A stretch of 64,000 nucleotides of DNA from Syntrophaceae bacterium (lineage in GTDB: Bacteria > Desulfobacterota > Syntrophia > Syntrophales > Smithellaceae), in the NCBI GenBank assembly GCA_016927935.1, contig JAFGLS010000065.1, positions 24,268 to 88,267 on the forward strand, given 5' to 3'. Below the pieces are notes generated by a model that did not search any database, was not told the DNA's origin, and was given only the letters and a program-made list of their open reading frames with translations. The position numbers and the translations under genes are program-made. Below are positions 26,539-35,837 of this stretch, piece after piece (the first letter of the stretch is position 1; each line of letters begins with the position of its first letter).

Positions 26539-28638
26539 ATGTCCAATAACAGGCAAAAAATAATCAACAGAAAATTATCGTATTGGCAAATTATCGTCGG
26601 GTACATTAAACAGCATTTAATCAAATATCCCCTTCTATACGAATTGACGATAAAACTGTATCGTTATGTTCGAAACCTGATACCAGATTTTGCCAGTATA
26701 ACTTACAAGGACGGCTCTTCATGGAAATACATTTCTTATGATCTCGGTTTGCTGCAGGTAAACCGAGAGCAATCCGAAAAAATCTCTCATCCGTTACGGT
26801 CTTTCACGGCTCATTATGAAAAAGACGAAGATTTCAGCAAATACATAACCGATATCAAAGCAATCGCTTATTATCTGCCCCAGTTCCATGCCATTCCGGA
26901 AAATGATGAGTGGTGGGGAAAAGGATTTACAGATTGGACTAATACCAAAAAAACCGAACCACTGTTTCCAGGACATTATCAACCGAGAGAGCCGCATGAG
27001 GATATCGGCTATTACGATCTGAGCGATGTTGAAATCATTAAAAAACAGGTTGCGATGGCAAAAAAACATGGCATTTTCGGATTTTGCTTTCATCACTACT
27101 GGTTTCATGGGAAGAGGTTGCTCGGAAAACCGGTTGATTTATTTTTAAAACATCCGGAGATTAACATGCCTTTCTGCCTGTGCTGGGCAAATGAAACGTG
27201 GAGCAAAAGATGGGATGGAAGTGACCATCTCATCCTGATGAAACAGATTTTTTCACCAGAGGATGATCTGCAGTTCATTCAATTCCTGGAACCGTATCTG
27301 CGAGATTCCAGATATATCAGGGTCAATGGCAAACCTATGTTGATCGTTTATCGTATCAGTAAATTACCGAATCCGCTGGAAACAGCAAAGCGCTGGAGAA
27401 ACTGGGCGAAGGAAAACGGCATTGGAGAATTACATTTAGTTGCTGTCACTCATGGGGAGGTATTTCCACATACTTCTCTCTCTGAAATAGGTTTCGATGC
27501 TTATGCCGCTTTTCCGCCACATACTTTCAAATGTAAAAAAATACACGGTCACAGAAAGATTTTTACCGGCGGATATCGTTTTGATTATGAGTCGGGAGTA
27601 AATTCTTATACTTATCCGAACACAGATACTTCCATATACGAGGGATGCACCTTAGGATGGGATAACACGCCAAGATTTTTACGAAACGCAACCATTTATC
27701 TGAATTTCTCTTTAAATAGCTATTATAAATGGCTACGAAAAATTATAGAAAATACCAGTGCAAAATATCAGAACCCGGAAAACCGATTTATTTTTATCAA
27801 TGCCTGGAATGAATGGGCTGAAGGCGCATATCTTGAACCTGATAAAAAATACGGCTACGCATATATTAATACCACATCAAGAGCGTTGTTTAATATCCCG
27901 ACAAAGTACCTGGAAAAACAGGAAGAAAGTCATGAATCCGCCATCCGTTACACAAAAGAATATGAATCAACGAAATACCTTATAGATAAAAAGAGAGAAA
28001 AAGCTTGGGCTTTTATAAATCAGCTTATAAGGTCGGATTCTCATATTTTAGAATTCGGGCCTTCATCCGGATTTTTTACCCGCTACCTGAAAGAGGAACG
28101 AAATGCCGTTGTTGATATCGTGGAAATAGATGAATCCTGTGCCGAACAGGCATCTGAATTTGCGCGCGATTGCCATATCGGAGATATTGAACAATATCTC
28201 TGGAAAGATGCTTTTGCCGGCAGACAATACGACTTTGTTCTTTTTGCAGATGTGCTTGAACATTTGCGCGATCCCTGGAGTGTTTTAAAGGAAGCAGGAC
28301 AATTCCTCAAAGCGGACGGCAGAATTATCATATCGCTGCCTAACATTGCTCACGTACAAATTATTGCCAGTTTATATAACAACGATTTCTCCTATTCCAG
28401 CGCAGGAATTCTTGACAAAAGCCACCTTCGATTTTTTACTGAACCGACAATTCGCCAGATGGTTGAAGAAGCCGGGTTACAAGTATGTAACCTGATTCCG
28501 GTTCAATCCCCTCTTCTACCGGAAGGCTGCGGCACATACTGGAATAAATCCGGCATTCCTTTCAAACTCAAGAGAATGCTATCAAAAAAAGAACACGCTT
28601 ACGCAATGCAATTTGTTGTTTGCTGCAAGAGGAAATAA
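26539..28638 (+). CDS. WbsX-like glycosyltransferase/GH99-like domain fused to C-terminal SAM methyltransferase
   Basis: AIAYYLPQFHAIPENDEWWGKGFTDWTNTKKTEPLFPGHYQPREPHEDIGYYDL is WbsX-like; C-term HILEFGPSSGFFTRYL...DFVLFADVLEHLRDPWSVLKEA is a methyltransferase. Confidence 0.85.
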   Translation: MSNNRQKIINRKLSYWQIIVGYIKQHLIKYPLLYELTIKLYRYVRNLIPDFASITYKDGSSWKYISYDLGLLQVNREQSEKISHPLRSFTAHYEKDEDFSKYITDIKAIAYYLPQFHAIPENDEWWGKGFTDWTNTKKTEPLFPGHYQPREPHEDIGYYDLSDVEIIKKQVAMAKKHGIFGFCFHHYWFHGKRLLGKPVDLFLKHPEINMPFCLCWANETWSKRWDGSDHLILMKQIFSPEDDLQFIQFLEPYLRDSRYIRVNGKPMLIVYRISKLPNPLETAKRWRNWAKENGIGELHLVAVTHGEVFPHTSLSEIGFDAYAAFPPHTFKCKKIHGHRKIFTGGYRFDYESGVNSYTYPNTDTSIYEGCTLGWDNTPRFLRNATIYLNFSLNSYYKWLRKIIENTSAKYQNPENRFIFINAWNEWAEGAYLEPDKKYGYAYINTTSRALFNIPTKYLEKQEESHESAIRYTKEYESTKYLIDKKREKAWAFINQLIRSDSHILEFGPSSGFFTRYLKEERNAVVDIVEIDESCAEQASEFARDCHIGDIEQYLWKDAFAGRQYDFVLFADVLEHLRDPWSVLKEAGQFLKADGRIIISLPNIAHVQIIASLYNNDFSYSSAGILDKSHLRFFTEPTIRQMVEEAGLQVCNLIPVQSPLLPEGCGTYWNKSGIPFKLKRMLSKKEHAYAMQFVVCCKRK

Positions 28639-28696
28639 CACGCGAAGATTGTATTAAATTACCAATTAAATTTAATCGCTTTAAAAAATTAAAACA

Positions 28697-29563
28697 ATGT
28701 CGAATGTTTGCGCCATTATCCTTGATTATTTTGGAAGCGACAAAACAATAAGATGCTTATCATCACTTCTCGATCAGGGACTTGATACAGTTATGATCGT
28801 TGACAATTCCGGTGATCAAAAAGCCAATATTCAATTAAGAAATGAACTTTCTACTTTCAGTCAAAACAGTTTACCCTTCACAATTCATCAGATCGTTAAT
28901 CAGCAAAATCTTGGCTACGCAAAGGGTGTTAATAACGCCTTACGTTGGCTAGAAAATACTCATCCGCACCGTTATTATCTTTTAATCAACAATGATACGG
29001 AAGCAACTCCGGGGATGCTTCAGAAACTTCTTACAGGCATGCATGAAAATAAAAGAACAGTTCTCACATCTCCCATCATTGACACTGGCCTAAACAAAAT
29101 GGATTATCTATGGTATCATCGCCTTACCGGTCTCATGTTTTCACATTACGTGTTTGGCACATTTCCCTATCTAACCGGTTGTTCTCTTCTCGTTGACCGA
29201 CATATCATTAAAGATGGTTTGTTTGATGAAGATTTTTTTATGTACGGGGAGGACGTTGAACTTTGTCGGCGTCTTCAGCTTTCGGGTTGGAACATTTCCT
29301 GCTTAAATCAGGCAACAGTAAGACACGAAGGAGTTGGATCAAGTAGACAAGGCAATTTCTTTTATGAGTATTATGTAGCACGTGGTCATATGATACTGGC
29401 GAAAAAACTTGCCGTACATGTATGGGAAACCCCTTTTCTTTATTTAGGAAGGCTATTGACTCTTTCATTGAGAAGTATAGTAAGGGCAATCCGTTTCCGG
29501 TCCTTTGTGCCAATCAAAGCATGGATAAGTGCTTTGCGTAAAAATAATAATATGACGAGGTGA
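28697..29563 (+). CDS. Glycosyltransferase family 2
   Basis: CAIILDYFGSDKTIRCLSSLLDQ...NLGYAKGVNNALRW...YLLINNDTEATPGML...DEDFFMYGEDVELCRRL. Confidence 0.9.
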   Translation: MSNVCAIILDYFGSDKTIRCLSSLLDQGLDTVMIVDNSGDQKANIQLRNELSTFSQNSLPFTIHQIVNQQNLGYAKGVNNALRWLENTHPHRYYLLINNDTEATPGMLQKLLTGMHENKRTVLTSPIIDTGLNKMDYLWYHRLTGLMFSHYVFGTFPYLTGCSLLVDRHIIKDGLFDEDFFMYGEDVELCRRLQLSGWNISCLNQATVRHEGVGSSRQGNFFYEYYVARGHMILAKKLAVHVWETPFLYLGRLLTLSLRSIVRAIRFRSFVPIKAWISALRKNNNMTR

Positions 29564-30576
29564 AACAAATTTTGACTGCGGCAAAAGATATTATAAGTCC
29601 CATGGGAACCGGAAGCGGCGCTTATATTGTCCACAAAACATTGGAAAGCAATATTGCTGATTATCATGTTGTTTCATATAATCCCTGCAGAACACTATTT
29701 CCCCTTTCCTTGTTTTTACTGGGAAGGTTCCGGCGCGCCGGATTAATTCATACCACTCCAGACTACGCATTTTTTCATGCACGAAAAAATGTTCCCCTGA
29801 TTGTCACATTTCATAATTATGTTCTAGACCCTTTTATGCGTGATTTCAGTAGCGTCTTACAAAATATTCATTATCAGACGGACTTAAAAATGTTTACAAA
29901 ATTAGGCTTAGGAAAAGCTGACATAATTACTTCGGTTAGTCAATTTACAGCTGATCTGGTTAAACGGGAATTGGAGATAACAAATAATATAAGAATCATT
30001 TATAATGGTGTTGATAATTGTCTTTTTACTCCTAAAAAACAAAAACCGAATAGTAAAATCAATGTATTGTTTTGCGGAAACGTCACGAGAAGGAAGGGCG
30101 CTATGTGGCTTCAACCCATTGCAAACAGGCTTGATAGTAACATTATAATAAATTACACTTCAGGGTTACGGACCACCAGTAATATGGTCAATCATCCTCA
30201 ACTTCATTGTCTGGGTTCAATACCGTATCAAAAAATGCCCCTTGTTTATCAAGATGCTGACATATTACTATCTCTTTCAGTTCGGGAGGGACTTTCCTTG
30301 GCAGTTCTTGAAGCTATGTCTTGTGGACTACCCATTGTAGCGACCGACTGCTCTTCCATGCCGGAATTAATTGATGACGGCAAAGGCGGATTTTTATGTC
30401 CGCTGGGCGATGTTGACACCTTTACAAATAAAATAAATCTCCTCGCGGAGAATCCCCAACTGCGCCGCGAAATGGGAGATTACAACAGGACAAAGGTTGA
30501 AAAAATGTTCACTCTGGGCCAAATGATCGGACAATACAAAAAACTTTTTGAAAAAGTTTTATCAGAACATTCTTAA
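29560..30576 (+). CDS. Glycosyltransferase family 4 (GTG start, overlaps preceding gene)
   Basis: NVLFCGNVTRRKGAMWLQPIANRL...LLSLSVREGLSLAVLEAMSCGLPIVATDCSSMPELI. Confidence 0.88.
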   Translation: MKQILTAAKDIISPMGTGSGAYIVHKTLESNIADYHVVSYNPCRTLFPLSLFLLGRFRRAGLIHTTPDYAFFHARKNVPLIVTFHNYVLDPFMRDFSSVLQNIHYQTDLKMFTKLGLGKADIITSVSQFTADLVKRELEITNNIRIIYNGVDNCLFTPKKQKPNSKINVLFCGNVTRRKGAMWLQPIANRLDSNIIINYTSGLRTTSNMVNHPQLHCLGSIPYQKMPLVYQDADILLSLSVREGLSLAVLEAMSCGLPIVATDCSSMPELIDDGKGGFLCPLGDVDTFTNKINLLAENPQLRREMGDYNRTKVEKMFTLGQMIGQYKKLFEKVLSEHS

Positions 30577-30617
30577 TTTTACAATTACTCAAATATTAAT
30601 ATCTCTGTGTTATACTC

Positions 30618-31841
30618 TTATATTTTAATTAACTTTTTATAAATTCCCGCATATTTTTCCGCTATTACTTCCCAATCAAATTTTCCCACCACCCTTTTGC
30701 GTGCCTCTTTGGCCAATCTGTGACATAAATCAGGATCATTCAGCGTCTGGCTGATTGTATCAGCAAGGGCTTGCGAATTTCCGGAGGAAAAAATAAATCC
30801 GTTCTCTCCATGGGTAATGCTATCATGAATTGCCGGAACATCACCGGCAATAACCGGACATTCGCAACCCATTGCTTCTATCACGACCAGGCCAAATCCT
30901 TCCTGGACACCGCTTTTTGTTATAACAAACGGAAATATGGCGATGGTGGCCCGCCGATAAAGTTCCGGCAGTTGCGAATGCGTAATCATTCCCAGAAAAT
31001 CAACCTTGTCGGAAATATTAAGTTTGCGCGTCAGTTCCTGTAATTCATTTTCCAGAGGTCCCGCTCCCGCCACGGACAAACGTATATCCGTTTTTTCTAC
31101 AATTAATAAGGAAATAGCTTCCAGAAGTACCTGTATGCCTTTTACATCAATCAGTCTGCCCACAAAAAGCAGCTCCGAAACACTACGCTTAACCGTGGGA
31201 TCGGGTGTAAAAAGATATTTCAGATCAACTCCCATTGGTATCACCTGCATTTTATTCGGAGCAATGCCCATGTCAGAAACAGCTTTCTGCATGATATGAC
31301 TGACAACGGTCAGCGTTCGGCTATAATTAATAATCCAGCGTTTCAGAAATTGAAAAATTGCTCCTCTTAAGGCAAACAAATCTCCACCGTGAGATGTGCA
31401 AACCAGAGGTATCTGTTGCCGCGTCAAAATCAAACCTATAGCGGCAATTAATCCCTGCGGTATCAGCCAATGGGCATGAATTAGATCAAAGCGCTCCCGG
31501 CGCAGCAGACGGACGATTGCCCATAACTGGCCCAGCAGAAAAAAAGGCACCAATAAATAATTGAAAGGGTTGGATTTCAATCTGTTCATTATACCGCCAC
31601 CATGCATGGCCAGCTTTTCCCAGGACTGAAAAAAATAGGGAAAACGAATCACCCGCAGTCCCGCCAAATTTTCCAGTTTCTTACTGCCCGGCGTCCTCGG
31701 GGAAAGAACAGTAATGTCAAAGAAAGGGCACAATCGGCGGCTTAGTTCGAAAACAAAAGCCGGTTCAGAATCATTTTCCCAACGGGGAAAAGTGGAGGTT
31801 AAAACGAGAACACGAGGGTGTTGGATGGGATTCTTTTTCAT
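30618..31841 (-). CDS. Glycosyltransferase family 4
   Basis: LFVGRLIDVKGIQVLLEAI...FPFVITKSGVQEGFGLVVIEAMGCECPVIAGDVPAIHD. Confidence 0.92.
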   Translation of the reverse strand: MKKNPIQHPRVLVLTSTFPRWENDSEPAFVFELSRRLCPFFDITVLSPRTPGSKKLENLAGLRVIRFPYFFQSWEKLAMHGGGIMNRLKSNPFNYLLVPFFLLGQLWAIVRLLRRERFDLIHAHWLIPQGLIAAIGLILTRQQIPLVCTSHGGDLFALRGAIFQFLKRWIINYSRTLTVVSHIMQKAVSDMGIAPNKMQVIPMGVDLKYLFTPDPTVKRSVSELLFVGRLIDVKGIQVLLEAISLLIVEKTDIRLSVAGAGPLENELQELTRKLNISDKVDFLGMITHSQLPELYRRATIAIFPFVITKSGVQEGFGLVVIEAMGCECPVIAGDVPAIHDSITHGENGFIFSSGNSQALADTISQTLNDPDLCHRLAKEARKRVVGKFDWEVIAEKYAGIYKKLIKI

Positions 31842-31924
31842 ATAAATTTTTTGTCTCTCACATTAATAAATTATACGGTTATTGTATAATTTTTGTATAT
31901 ACAGAAAATGAGCGAAAAATATTC

Positions 31925-33772
31925 TCATCGGCAGAGACCTTTAGCCTTTACGTCTTCCAATTGATGACAATCACCCAGATCACATGCTTTTTGCGCATCA
32001 AGACAACCTTTATTGTTATTCCCCTGTTTAAAATAGGTTAATCCTCTATTTTTATGAGCTATTGCACTATGGGGTTGCAGAAATATTACTTTATTAAAAT
32101 CCGTTATGGCATGCTGATAATCACCAAGTTTAGCGAAAGAGACGCCTCTTTTATTGTAAAAGTCGGCATGATATGGGTGTAAATTTATTAATTTACTAAA
32201 ATCTTCTATAGCTTTTTTGTGCTGACCAAGTTTATCGTAAGCATTGGCCCTATTGAGATAGGCTTTGGAAAAAATCGGTACCATTTGTATAGCCTTGCTA
32301 AAGTCTTTAATGGCGACCTGATATTGACCTAATTTGGAATAAGCGGCACCTCTATTATTATAAGCTGCAGGAAAATATGGTTTTATTCTGATCGCTTCAT
32401 TATAATGATAAATTGACTCCTTGATTTTGCCTTCTTCAGCCAAAAACGGGCCAAGATTATTGTGTGCCACAGAATTATCTTTGGTAATTTGTAAAGCATG
32501 ATTAAACAGAGTGGCCGTGTTCTTCCAGAAACCGCATTGCTTCCATGTTATAATGGACATGGCGGCAATGAAAGCTATTCCTACCGGGAATAAAATCTTT
32601 TTCCGAATATTTGCGTCTTTAAAGAAATATGCAATTCCCCACGTCAGCATAATGGCAATGCCGATTGAAGGAAGGTAATGATAGCGGTCAGCCATCGCAT
32701 ATGGTGTGGAAGCCGATATCTGAATGATTCCAATAACGGGCGCGATCGCTATTGAATACCACAGCCACCCGACGAACAGATAGGGCAGACGTTTAAGCAT
32801 TACAATTACAAATATTGTTATAGCAATAATAATTAAAGATGCTACTAAAACCTGCCATACAGGAACGTGTTCCACAAAAGGATAGAGAAAAGTCATGTCG
32901 TGAGGCCAAAAAGTTTTTTCCAGATAAGTAACAAACGAAACAGGCGTGTTGGCCAATCTTGAAAGAAAAGGAAAGTGTTCTTCATCCGGAACTTCATGCG
33001 TAATTTGATTTTCAGGAGTATAAAATAAATTTATGATGACAAGAATTATTGATAAAATAAAAAAAGGTATTTTTTCGTATAATAACCATAAATGTTTTTT
33101 TTTCGAAAAAATTCCTTCGCAATTATTTCCCGCTTCTTTTATCCGAAAACGTTCCAGCGGCCAGTAATCTAATAAAATCAAAATCAGCGGCAGGGTCACT
33201 ACCATTGGTTTGCTCATTAAAGCCATGACGAAAGAAAAAACAACCAGCAGATATCTTCTTATAAACATCTTTTCAGTGTAATACACGTAAAAACATAATG
33301 TCAGCATCCAGAAAAAAGCGCTTAAGACATCTTTACGTTCAGCAATCCAGGCCACTGATTCTACATGCAATGGATGCAAAGCAAGAAGAGCCGCCACAAA
33401 GGCACTTTTACAGAGAGCTCCGGTCATGCGGTTAAAAAGCCAAAAGAGTAAAAGTGTACTTAATATATGAAAAATAAGATTAGTCAGATGATAACCGCCG
33501 GCCTGCAAACCAAAAAGCTGATAGTCAACCATTAAGGAAAGCCATACCAGCGGGTTCCATAAACCAATATCCTTTGTTGTAAATGCCCAAATAATTCCTT
33601 TGGAAGTTATTCCTGACCGGATATTAAGATTATTGATAACGTAACGATTATCATCAAAATTTACAAAGTCATATTGATTGACCTGCCAGTAAACGGAAAA
33701 AGTAACCACAAGCAAAATTAGATAAACAATCAGTTTCTGTCTTGCCGAAGACATATTTATCTTTTTGATCAT
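31925..33772 (-). CDS. GT-C-fold / TMTC-like membrane protein with C-terminal TPR repeats
   Basis: YDFVNFDDNRYVINN N-terminal motif, about 10 TM helices, HVESVAWIAERKDVLSAFFWM, then TPRs (AYNNRGAAYSKLGQYQVAIKDFSKAI...). Confidence 0.8.
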   Translation of the reverse strand: MIKKINMSSARQKLIVYLILLVVTFSVYWQVNQYDFVNFDDNRYVINNLNIRSGITSKGIIWAFTTKDIGLWNPLVWLSLMVDYQLFGLQAGGYHLTNLIFHILSTLLLFWLFNRMTGALCKSAFVAALLALHPLHVESVAWIAERKDVLSAFFWMLTLCFYVYYTEKMFIRRYLLVVFSFVMALMSKPMVVTLPLILILLDYWPLERFRIKEAGNNCEGIFSKKKHLWLLYEKIPFFILSIILVIINLFYTPENQITHEVPDEEHFPFLSRLANTPVSFVTYLEKTFWPHDMTFLYPFVEHVPVWQVLVASLIIIAITIFVIVMLKRLPYLFVGWLWYSIAIAPVIGIIQISASTPYAMADRYHYLPSIGIAIMLTWGIAYFFKDANIRKKILFPVGIAFIAAMSIITWKQCGFWKNTATLFNHALQITKDNSVAHNNLGPFLAEEGKIKESIYHYNEAIRIKPYFPAAYNNRGAAYSKLGQYQVAIKDFSKAIQMVPIFSKAYLNRANAYDKLGQHKKAIEDFSKLINLHPYHADFYNKRGVSFAKLGDYQHAITDFNKVIFLQPHSAIAHKNRGLTYFKQGNNNKGCLDAQKACDLGDCHQLEDVKAKGLCR

Positions 33773-33807
33773 GGTTTTTTCAATTTTATTTAAGGTTAAT
33801 TTTTATA

Positions 33808-33845
33808 AAAAAATGCCGGGGATAAAAATACCCCGGCATTTTTTT
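33808..33845 (-). terminator. Intrinsic terminator after the pilin gene
   Basis: aaatgccgggg ataaaaata ccccggcattt: perfect 11-bp arms with A/T tracts. Confidence 0.88.
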
Positions 33846-33861
33846 CATTAATTATTTAAAA

Positions 33862-34248
33862 TCAAGACCCGCCACAAATGGTATAATTTCTTACTTTATC
33901 ACCGGCCGCCAAATCAGCCACCCAGTCAGGACTTCCACTATCCTGTATAGTTACTGTAGAGCCATTAATGCCACATGATCCGGAAATATCAGCTACGAAT
34001 TCACCCAAAATCTTATCGGTACCGATATAAGTAAATACAGAGTCCGTGGCACTACCTTTTAAAAGCTGTTGAGCATATTCCATTGACAATTGGGATGCAC
34101 CCGCCGCAAAAGCACCTTCAATCGCCTTCTTTCTTGATTCTTCCATTAAATCAAGATAGCGGGGAATTGCCACTGCAGCCAGGATTCCCAGAATAACCAA
34201 AACCGCGATGATTTCAATTAATGTAAAACCTTTCTGATTTCTTAACAT
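33862..34248 (-). CDS. Type IV pilin, candidate major pilin (MshA/PilA-like)
   Basis: MLRNQKGFTLIEIIAVLVILGILAAVAIPRYLDLMEESRKKAIEGAFAAGASQL; C-terminal Cys pair (SCGI...TICGGS). Confidence 0.92.
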   Translation of the reverse strand: MLRNQKGFTLIEIIAVLVILGILAAVAIPRYLDLMEESRKKAIEGAFAAGASQLSMEYAQQLLKGSATDSVFTYIGTDKILGEFVADISGSCGINGSTVTIQDSGSPDWVADLAAGDKVRNYTICGGS

Positions 34249-34305
34249 AATTTTCTCCTTTCTTTAAATTTAATTAAAATTTCAATTATTTCCTTGTTTA
34301 AAAAA

Positions 34306-34320
34306 GCAAATGCTATGCCA
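34306..34320 (-). promoter_or_regulatory. Sigma-54 (-24/-12) promoter of the pilin gene
   Basis: Reverse complement TGGCAT-AGCAT-TTGC matches TGGCAC-N5-TTGC with exact spacing, about 58 bp upstream of the pilin ATG. Confidence 0.75.
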
Positions 34321-34434
34321 TTTTGAAGCCCTTAATATTATTTTTTATTTATGTTATCCAATTAACTTACTTTTTATATTTTATCAATATTTTTTTATTC
34401 TGTAACTCTATATTTTTTGTCGCATTATCTACAA

Positions 34435-35751
34435 TTATTGTAGGTTTTTTATTGTGCCTACATCTATTTTTAGTTTTTTTACTCTGTGCCAGAGACTTCT
34501 TTGATTTATTCCAAGAATACCGGCAGCTTTTACTTGAATACCACCTGATTTTCTTAAAGCTTCCATTATTATTTCTTTCTCCATTAAATTAAGTCTATCA
34601 TCAAGTGGCACATCATCATTCAAATCAATTTTATTTGTAGAATCCTGCCCAAATAATACGGGCAGATGTTGTGGCTCAATGATTCCTTTTTCACTAAGGA
34701 TGGAAGCTTGTTCCAGAACATTTCTCAATTCCCGAACATTTCCCGGCCATGAATAACCTATTAATGCCTGCAATGCTGAGGTGGACAGCTTGGCTGTTTG
34801 GGGTAACGATGACAAAAAATAATCAGCAAGTAAAGCTATATCTTCTTTTCTCTCTCTTAAAGCCGGAAGGTTTATGGAAAAAACGTTTAAACGGAAATAC
34901 AGGTCTTCTCTGAATTTTCCGTTTTTAATCATTTCCGGTAAATCTTTGTTTGTGGCCGCAATAAAACGAATATCAACTTTAATCGGTTTTATTCCACCCA
35001 CCCGTTCGAACTCCTTTTCCTGCAAGACTCGCAGTAATTTTGCCTGAGTAGCCAAGGGCATATCGCCGATTTCATCCATAAAAACGGTCCCGCCGTTAGC
35101 TATTTCAAACTTTCCTTTTTTCTGTTCGATGGCTCCGGTAAATGAACCCTTCTCGTGGCCAAAAAATTCGCTTTCCAGTAATCCTTCAGGAATAGCCACA
35201 CAGTTGATTTTTATGAAAGGACAGTCTTTTCTTGAACTGCGTTCATAAATACTGGAAGCTACCAGTTCCTTTCCTGTTCCGCTCTCGCCAAAAATTAGCA
35301 CCGTGGAATCGGTTGCGGCAACTTTTAAAATCTGTGTAAAAATGTTGCGCATGGAAGCGCTGGAACCGACAATCTTGGGAAACAATTCCCTTGCTTCAAC
35401 CTTGCTCAAAATATTGGTTACATTATCAAATATTTCATCTATCTGACTTAAATCACTCATTACATCTTTTTGTTTTTCTATTTGAGTTTTGGCAATAATG
35501 GGCATTTTCTTAGTTTTGTTGATAAACTGTATCAATGGTTTGAATAAAAGACGAAGAAGAATAAAGCTTGTGAAAAAAGTAATGAACGCAATTACCGCAA
35601 TTACATAAACAACATACAGGATATTTATCTGGCTGATATTTACTTTCTGGTGAAAAAGTTGATAAATTAAAACAATACCTATTATTGATATTCCGGTGTA
35701 AATTACCGGAACCAATACATATAAACTTATATAAATATTTTTTTTCTTCAT
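34435..35751 (-). CDS. Sigma-54-dependent activator (AAA+ / Fis-type HTH) with N-terminal TM segment and no receiver domain
   Basis: IFGESGTGKELVASSIYERS, FFGHEKGSFTGAIEQKKGKFE (GAFTGA loop variant), FMDEIGDMPL; C-terminal HTH; two TM helices at N-terminus. Confidence 0.93.
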   Translation of the reverse strand: MKKKNIYISLYVLVPVIYTGISIIGIVLIYQLFHQKVNISQINILYVVYVIAVIAFITFFTSFILLRLLFKPLIQFINKTKKMPIIAKTQIEKQKDVMSDLSQIDEIFDNVTNILSKVEARELFPKIVGSSASMRNIFTQILKVAATDSTVLIFGESGTGKELVASSIYERSSRKDCPFIKINCVAIPEGLLESEFFGHEKGSFTGAIEQKKGKFEIANGGTVFMDEIGDMPLATQAKLLRVLQEKEFERVGGIKPIKVDIRFIAATNKDLPEMIKNGKFREDLYFRLNVFSINLPALRERKEDIALLADYFLSSLPQTAKLSTSALQALIGYSWPGNVRELRNVLEQASILSEKGIIEPQHLPVLFGQDSTNKIDLNDDVPLDDRLNLMEKEIIMEALRKSGGIQVKAAGILGINQRSLWHRVKKLKIDVGTIKNLQ

Positions 35752-35837
35752 TTTTTGTATTTATTAAAACAAAAAAGTTTCAACTTTTTTATTGATTCGT
35801 TTATAAATATTCCCCGGTATATAAATTGTCTTTGTTT

